Origin: Onchocerca volvulus
Taxonomy: Eukaryota > Nematoda > Chromadorea > Rhabditida > Onchocercidae
Reading direction: 5' to 3'
DNA: 64,000 nucleotides
Assembly: GCA_000499405.2 (NCBI GenBank)
Contig: HG738138.1
Coordinates: forward strand, 15,826,554-15,890,553
Below are positions 57,301 through 64,000 of this stretch, piece by piece (the first letter of the stretch is position 1; each line of letters starts with the position of its first letter). A program made the position numbers and the translations under genes. Under the pieces are notes generated by a model. That model did not search any database. It saw only the letters and a program-made list of their open reading frames with translations, and was not told the DNA's origin.

Positions 57301-59340
57301 AAAGAAGTCATTAGTACAATTCATAAGTTATGAGTTGTTTGACGTCATTTTACTACAATTTTGCAAAAATTGCTACGATTTTCACCCATTATTATTATAA
57401 TTCTAAGCATAAATTATCAGATTTTTTTTTTTAATATCGTACAATTCAAATTAACTAACAAATATTTCGATTAAAGAATGAATAATTGAAGTTGAGATTG
57501 AGTGACAACAAACTAAGCTAAGATATTCAAAATTTTGAACTAAATTAAAACACAACCAAATCACTAGATTCAATAATCATTCCCGATAAACGATAAACAA
57601 AATAAACTGAAATAAAAGAAAATTGAATCATAAGATTTAATTATCATTTCTTCCTTTTTTTTTGGAACTTTAAAAGATGACTTTTTTCAAGGAACTTCAA
57701 CAGGATATATCATTAAATGGTAGCATGAAGTGCAATTGAAAATTGAAAAATTTTTGCAAAAAGATAACTTATGAAAAAAAGGCTCTAACATCACCTGAAC
57801 TTAGGCCCAGCCAGACGATACCTGTTGTTATTCTGGACTCTATAAGGCTCACATTTTTCTTATCTCTTTAATCAGTATCTTCTGAATAGGGGTCTTTCCC
57901 TGATATGTGATGCTATCAATGAGATGTGCTTCGTAGAGAGAGGAATCATTAAACGACCTCCGTTGTATTTCTGAGCATGTAAGAACCCAAACTTTCAAAC
58001 TTTTTCTTTTCCTAAAATTAAAAATGATAGATGACTAGCTTTCATTTCATTTAAAGTTATAAAAGTAGCTATTTAACTTTCAAATCTTTATTTCTGCTTA
58101 TAATTTAAACTATTATAATTTTTTTTGATCGAAAAATCAATCATCAAAGTATTCTCCCTGTTTCTTTTAACTTCTTTTTTCATTTTTTTTTTCCTTCCTC
58201 CTTGCCAATCATCCAGCATAGCCAGAAACATATGGAAAAAGCTAAAGCTTGTCAATTCGTTATTTTTTACTTCTCTCTCAATTCTATTCAATAAAATGAA
58301 GGGAAAAAACGAAAAAAGGGAAAATTTAATTTACATATTATAACAGAATATTTCACAAAAATTTCATATAACTGAAATGAAAACGGTGATGATAAAGATT
58401 TGCCCCCTTTTTTTTTTTTTTGTTAAATTCTCATTCAAAAATTCACACTTTTTTTTATCATTGAATAAATAATTGAGGGAATTTTAAACTTTAATTAATA
58501 AATAAAAAATCAGTCTCATCACCGTTTCTTTTTTTTTTCATCCAATAATATTTCACTTGTTTTTTATTTAAATTATTATTTTGCAAACAATTAGTAAATT
58601 TTTTATAGATAGACCATGGTCAGTTTAGCGATTTTACAAAAATTTTCAAAAATAAAATCAAAAAATGGAAAGTTTTGATATAAAAAATTCCCAGTAAAAA
58701 AAAAAAGAAAATAGAAATTCGCAACATTAGCTTGTTCTAACAATTAAAATATATCATTATTATTTATCGAAAAAATATCTAATTTAAAATCCAATCTACT
58801 TTTTTTTTACTTTTTTCTTCATCTTTTTCAATTATTTTCCAAATAATTTTTTTTTTTACTTTTGTGAAAAAAGAATATTTAATAAAGGTTGATATATTGT
58901 AAAAATTTTTACAAATATGAACAAAAAATGATCTGCTTTTGATATGTTGCGACTTAAATCATTAATGATACATCCATGACCGAAAGAAAAAGGAAAGCAA
59001 ATTAATAAATATAAATAAACGAATCATTGATTGCTTTTTAAATTTTCTGATAATATTTGTCATTTTCTCTCTAATGTTGCCAACAAAACAAATGATCACT
59101 AACATTTTATGGCAAATGAATGAATTAGAAAATAATTTAAACGAACAACTTCTCTTTTTGCACAAAAACAATTTTCTTCATAAAATAGTTTTTTACTTTT
59201 GTTAAATTTAGATTGCCATTTTGTACATTTTATTTCATCAATGAATTTTTTCCCGCTTTTTTTAGCTTCCGTTTTCGTTCATTTTTTGTTGATTTAATGA
59301 ATATTTTAGGAATTACTTGAGACCGAAAAAAAAAATTGTC
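54391..59340. other. Gene-poor region before the first globin exon
   Basis: AT-rich with many A and T runs (for example 55239-55272, 56281-56297). Small inverted repeats occur at 57245-57337 (ACTCATAACTTA arms) and 58381-58531 (AACGGTGATGA arms). A less AT-rich patch at 57781-57990 has a short minus-strand frame (YNGGRLMIPLSTKHISLIAS) with no known relative. Confidence 0.45.
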
Positions 59341-59352
59341 ATTATTATTTAC

Positions 59353-59354
59353 AG
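59353..59354 (+). promoter_or_regulatory. Candidate acceptor upstream of the first globin exon
   Basis: ATTATTTACAG ends here, 23 bases before an in-frame ATG. It could be a trans-splice acceptor, or a cis acceptor if this exon is internal, since the frame is open from the acceptor to the ATG. Confidence 0.4.
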
Positions 59355-59377
59355 GATTTTATCAATTTCGAATTCAA

Positions 59378-59565
59378 ATGGCCGTATTCAAAAAATTAAA
59401 AAATAAAAAAGATAAGCAAACATTATCAATGTCCAATTCGGAATCAATCAAACAGCTTGATCAACGTGTCGGTTTTCAGACATACCGTGATTTCTTTACG
59501 CTAAAAAATTACTGGAAAACGATTGATCGTAAAAAAATGGATGCTGCTAGGATAATGTTTCAAAG
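59378..59565 (+). CDS. Globin N-terminal exon, copy 1
   Basis: Starts MAVFKKLKNKKDKQTLS and contains YRDFFTLKNYWKTIDRKKMD, the A-B helix start of nematode globins (the conserved Trp of helix A is in NYWKT). It stops at a donor (CAAAG|GTCTGA) in phase 2, after MFQ. The haem-binding helices E and F are not present; I found no globin exon 2 in the next 3 kb. The homologous exon at 62748 ends at the same position and phase, so this is either an alternative first exon of the same gene or a truncated tandem copy. Nematode globins of this type are often expressed in neurons. Confidence 0.7.
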
Positions 59566-62500
59566 GTCTGACAATTTTTAAAATGTTTACAATATATTAC
59601 CAACATTGCAAATTGAAAATTTAAAATCAATAAAAAATTTAGGCGACATGTTAATCATTAAAAGAAGTAGTTGTGCGTGAAATTAAATCAAGAAAAAATT
59701 ATTCATTTTATTTTTTGGGGGGATTTTGGAATATATTTACATGATATGAAAAAAGCTAAAAAAGACAATTTTTCAAATGTAAGAAAATTGGTGTTCATTT
59801 CTTTAGATTTTATAGTAACGTGGGTAAAAAGCAGAGTTAAATTTTTGCTAAAAATGAAAATCTGGCTAGTAATCAGTAATCACTTCGAAAAAAAACTTAT
59901 TTTTTCAAACTTATTGGTGGAATAAACAATATTACCATTGTTAATTGTAAATAATCATAAAAACTTATTGATAGAAAATTTATTCATGAAATAAACAATG
60001 TCGTTGTTGTTTATTGTAAAATAATCATAAAAAGTAACAACTGGAAACAATGATTTATTACTAAAATTATAAAACTTCTTGCTGTTAATAGGAATTTTTC
60101 AAATTTTTTACGTAAAAGTTAATTTCTTTCCTTTTAAAATTTACATTTCTTCGTTATTTCACCACTACTACTGTGTGAAATGTTAAAAATACTTAGCAGT
60201 TTTAGAAATTTGAATCATAAAATTTGAAGTGGATATTATTTGAAGAATTGTTTGCACTTTTTTTTTTTGCAAGAATACTTTCGATTGACTTACTACTATT
60301 AATTTATTCATTTATTGTATTTCAATATACATAATTTTATAACGACTGAAAAATTTGAAACTTTTTCAACTAATCAAATTATGCTTTTGGATGAAATCGA
60401 AAAAATATGTTTATATAAATTTATCCAAATATTTTTTAAGCCTTACATCATCATTAATCTATTTTGCAAAGAACTTCTTGCATGCAAATTCCCAAACGAT
60501 GAAATAAATAGTATGAAGAATGCATTTTTTCTTTTCTTTTTTTTTTATAAGTGAAATAAATTTTAATTCAATGTTTGACAAAAATAGAGATTTTTTTGAA
60601 AAAAAATGAGGAAAAATTTTATCTTGAATAATATTTAGAGTTCAATTACTGAAGAAGTTTTAATTATTAAATAATGAATATAAGAGATAAGAAATAATAA
60701 TCTAATAAGTTCGTTTTTGGTATAAAATTTTAAAAAACGACAAGTCATCATCATTTTTTTTTTTCCTAAAGTTAGTAAGTCATTGATTAATTTATATGAA
60801 AATGAATTTTTGACTCAATTCAGTAAATTATTCACGTTTATTTTCTCCTCATTCTCATTTCATTTTCTATTATTTATTTCTATTAAATTAAATATCTCTT
60901 GTCAAAATTATGTATTCTTAGCAATACAAAGTAACAATAATAATAGTAATAGCAAGAATAATAATGGTAAAAACTGAATTAGAAATAATGCAACTATTCT
61001 AGGATTACGTATGAGCAATAAGTAATGATATCCTTTATTTAATGATTTAAAAAAAAGGCAAAATAAACACAAATATTTCATATCAAAATTACATACACAT
61101 TTATCAGTAAAAATCAATGATAACGATAGAAATAGAAATCATAGAGATATCTTAGAATCAGGCATGAATAATAAGTAATCATGTGGCTTGTTTAATTAAT
61201 AAAAAAGCAGAAAAAACATCAAGCTTATGTCAATTTTGCATATATTCTTATTAGTACAAAGCAATGGTAATAAGAGGGATAAGAAAAACAAATAAGATGG
61301 AAACAGAAACGGAAATGATATAAGTATATAATGAAATTAAGTATGAGTAATAAATAATAATATGTCTTCTTTGATGAATCAAGAAAAAGAGAAGAAACAC
61401 AAAATATTTCATATCAAATTTGTATACATTCTTATCAATACAGAGCAATAACAATAATAATAATGATAACGATAATAATTAGTAACAGAAATAGAAATGA
61501 TGTAAATATATTAGAATTAAATTTATAAGTAATGAATAATAAAATGCTTCATTTAATGAAAAGAAAAAGAAAAAAAAAAGGAGAAAGAGGAAAAAAAAGG
61601 ATAATAAAGATATATTACCAATCATTGTTAAAGATATTATTAGTGTAATGACAAATTTGAAGGTAAAAAGTGAAAAAGGTGAAAGAGAAAGAAAGACAAG
61701 ATGGTTGTCATGACAGCTGCTAGAAAAAGTTTGTAATACCTGAAATAATCATATTCCACCTTTCTTCCGTCAGCATTCACTCATTCATTCATATTCATAC
61801 CATTCGTTGGAATGAATGCAAATTCCTCTTCCGTACCACTGTTTAATTCAGTTGCTGTTTTAATTCAGCTCTATTAAAACTTATCAGTTATTATTCATTC
61901 ATCAAACTGTTGATTCTCGAATAAATTAGTGTTAGTATAGCGTATTTTTTTTTATTGAAACTTCCGAATTATTCATTCATAAATTTTAAATTCAAAAATC
62001 AATATTATCACGACATACATATATAGTATCATTGATACTAAATACTTGCCAACATTAGTGACTGTTTAATTCTTTCTATTAAAACTTTCCAATCAATAAA
62101 ATTCAATAAATTAATATTATAGTATAAAATTATCATTGAATTAATTTTAATAATTTATTATTATTTTTGAACGATTTAAGGAGAATTATCGTCTACTAAT
62201 GAATGAATTCGAAGTAAAATTATTTAATCGGTAAATTGTTAAATTAATTTATTAAGTCATCGAATCGTTTAAATCGATGAATAAATATTCATCTGTCTAT
62301 AAAAAATTTCATATATAAATTGTTGAATTCATGAAGTTTTATCTTCTGACGCATTAAATTCATTATTTTGCACTGAAAATAAATAGATGAATTGAACGAT
62401 TATTCTTATGTGTTGCTTTATTTTCTTTTCTTCCGCAATAACTAATTAATTTCTCTGACTTTTTGATCCCAATTAGTATTTTCCATAAAATATCGTCATA

Positions 62501-62747
62501 AATTTATTTATTGCAATATGATGGTTAATATATTGGAAGATTTAATATGATTGTTCTTTGTTAAGCTATTTTACATAAATTGATATTATTCAATTATTCG
62601 GTTATTTAGTTATTATTCAACTTATTCAATGTAATTTTTCCGAATGAAGGAAAAATGAATAAATGGAAAATCTGATATTAATGGAAAATCCTGAAAATCA
62701 AGCTGAATGTTTGAATCTATTCGTTGCTTAATCTTATCAACGATTAT
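59566..62747. other. Region between the two globin exons
   Basis: AT-rich. From about 60900 to 61600 the + strand repeats a phrase like CAATAATAATAGTAA...GAAATGATATAA.TATA...GTATGAGTAATAAATAATAAT, in roughly three to four loose copies about 180 bases apart (60930, 61110, 61265, 61440). No globin exon 2 is seen. Confidence 0.5.
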
Positions 62748-62974
62748 ATGGGTTCGGGAAGTAGTGTACCGAATCACGGTCAACCACGTAATGTAGCCGG
62801 CGGCGGCGGTAATGATGGTGGTGGTGGCGGAAATGCCGGAGTTGAAAATGGTGATCAGCAAAAAGTGGATCCACGATTGCCATATCCGAATTTTCGGGAA
62901 TTATTCACATTAAAGAATTATTGGAAAACCGTAAGACGAAATGAACGTGATTGCGCCAAAATGATGCTTGCTAA
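62748..62974 (+). CDS. Globin N-terminal exon, copy 2 (gene continues beyond the window)
   Basis: Starts MGSGSSVPNHGQ, which fits the N-myristoylation consensus (Gly2, Ser6). Then come glycine runs (GGGGNDGGGGGNAG), unusual in this AT-rich DNA, and the globin start FRELFTLKNYWKTVRRNERD followed by CAKMMLAK. It ends at a GTTAAT donor in phase 2, the same place as copy 1. The rest of the globin fold must be downstream of the window, since none is seen up to 64000. A myristoylated, membrane-attached globin (GLB-26) is known in C. elegans. The ATG chosen is the first in frame after an upstream TTG-only stretch; no strong acceptor is seen just before it. Confidence 0.78.
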
Positions 62975-64000
62975 GTTAATATTTTGGATGGAAATATTTA
63001 ATTTGAACTAATTTAAAATTATCAATGATTAATCGGATTTTTTCATTATAATTCCCAACTGAATAGTTATTTAAAAATTTACAATCAGTGCTGATATGTA
63101 TGGCGTAACAGTAAGAATTCCGATATATGTATATTTGTACAGTAAAAAGATTTCAAGAGGGGATTTATTAAGGAATTATTTGAAGAATTATGGATATTCG
63201 CTTGGTATAATTTAATTTAATTGACCATGCTACAATGATTCAGTTAGATTAATGATGCTAATACCTTCTAATTGCAATTCATATTATGGCTAAAGAAGAT
63301 TGGAATCCAAAAATTGCAAAATTTAAATTTTATGCACAACTTTTTTGCAAAATCATAACAAATACAAATTGTCAGATTAATTTTACAATAATTTCAGTGC
63401 GCAAAATTTCCAAATATTTCAAATTGCATGTATATTAATATATAGTTATTTAAGTAGTATTGTAAAAATATTACAAGGATCCAAGTACATTATATTTTGT
63501 TATAGAATGATTAATTTCAATGATAATTTTATGTGCAAATTTTTCAAACAATTTAAGTTGAATTCATGTTAATACATAGTTATTTAAGTAATATTGTATA
63601 TTTCAAATATCCTATCTATTGTACATGCTACACATTATATAATAATAATGACAATAATATATAGAAAATAATTTTACAGTTTTTATTTTTCAAATGCAAA
63701 TTTTGAAATATTTAATCAGTCAGTAAGTTTTTTTTTAAAATACTTTCTCTTGCATTTGATCAATGATACTTTTATATTAATTACCAATATTTGGGACTAT
63801 TTTAATTTATCGATACCTTACTTAATGCTTTTTCCAATTAATCGTATCATTGTCATTGCAATGAAGAATTGTCAAAATGTTTAATTTTATTTATTTGATT
63901 TGTATTTTTCTTTTTCGAAACAATGAGAAAGTTTCTTTTTGAGAAAAATCAAATAGTTATTATTTCAAGTTTGAACAGGATGCATCACTCGCTTTTTTTA
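62975..64000. other. Intron of the globin gene, to the end of the window
   Basis: AT-rich DNA containing two similar phrases (AATTGCATGTATATTAATATATAGTTATTTAAGTA... near 63422 and AATTCATGTTAATACATAGTTATTTAAGTA... near 63559). No second globin exon is recognised. Confidence 0.45.

Noticed and set aside
59671..60554. Two frames after the first globin exon, considered as globin exon 2
   Set aside because: They lack the globin helix E/F pattern and have AT-driven Lys/Phe/Ile composition.

Overview
The window looks like nuclear DNA of a parasitic nematode, most probably a filarial worm. It is strongly AT-rich. Genes are cut into small exons by short introns with GT...TTTCAG-type ends. Several first exons lie just 3' of a pyrimidine-rich CAG that would serve as a spliced-leader acceptor. 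The proteins are animal orthologues. A fragment of a Wolbachia-type bacterial gene (ispE) sits in the intergenic DNA, which points to a filarial host that has, or once had, Wolbachia. The species cannot be fixed from the sequence.

Layout. 0.7-7.6 kb (+): triokinase/FMN cyclase (TKFC, DhaK+DhaL) in 15 exons; intron 8 carries a 1.17 kb insertion with 43-bp terminal inverted repeats and a decayed Helitron/PIF1-type helicase. 11.4-14.0 kb (+): GINS1/Psf1, a DNA replication factor, in 6 exons. 14.5-17.3 kb: three families of degenerate tandem repeats. 18.7-21.2 kb (+): three microRNA-like hairpins; one carries a miR-61/miR-44-family mature sequence and one resembles miR-250, two microRNAs that I recall being clustered in C. 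elegans. Two spliced exons of an unrecognised protein lie between them. 23.5-27.2 kb (-): an unrecognised secreted cysteine-rich protein. 28.67 kb: a 20/22 match to the nematode SL1 spliced leader. 30.4-30.7 kb (-): the ispE fragment. 31.5-33.0 kb (+): NAA10, the catalytic subunit of the NatA N-terminal acetyltransferase. 35.4-39.1 kb (-): a membrane protein with a Cys5/poly-Lys juxtamembrane segment and a tail made of duplicated exons (motif DPNYQTLA). 42.5-45.0 kb (+): BROX, a Bro1-domain protein with a C-terminal CAAX box. 45-59 kb: a long gene-poor stretch with foldback elements, microsatellites and coding-like remnants. 59.4 kb and 62.7 kb (+): two homologous globin N-terminal exons ending at the same place and in the same phase; the second starts with a myristoylation-type MGSGSS and has glycine runs, and its gene runs off the window.

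The protein genes are mostly housekeeping (metabolism, replication, protein acetylation, membrane trafficking) and do not form one pathway. The most interesting parts are the microRNA cluster, the bacterial insertion, the exon-duplication gene, the paired globin exons and the inverted-repeat insertion in TKFC. All exon coordinates were read by eye from reading frame, splice phase and remembered homologue sequences; no database search was possible.
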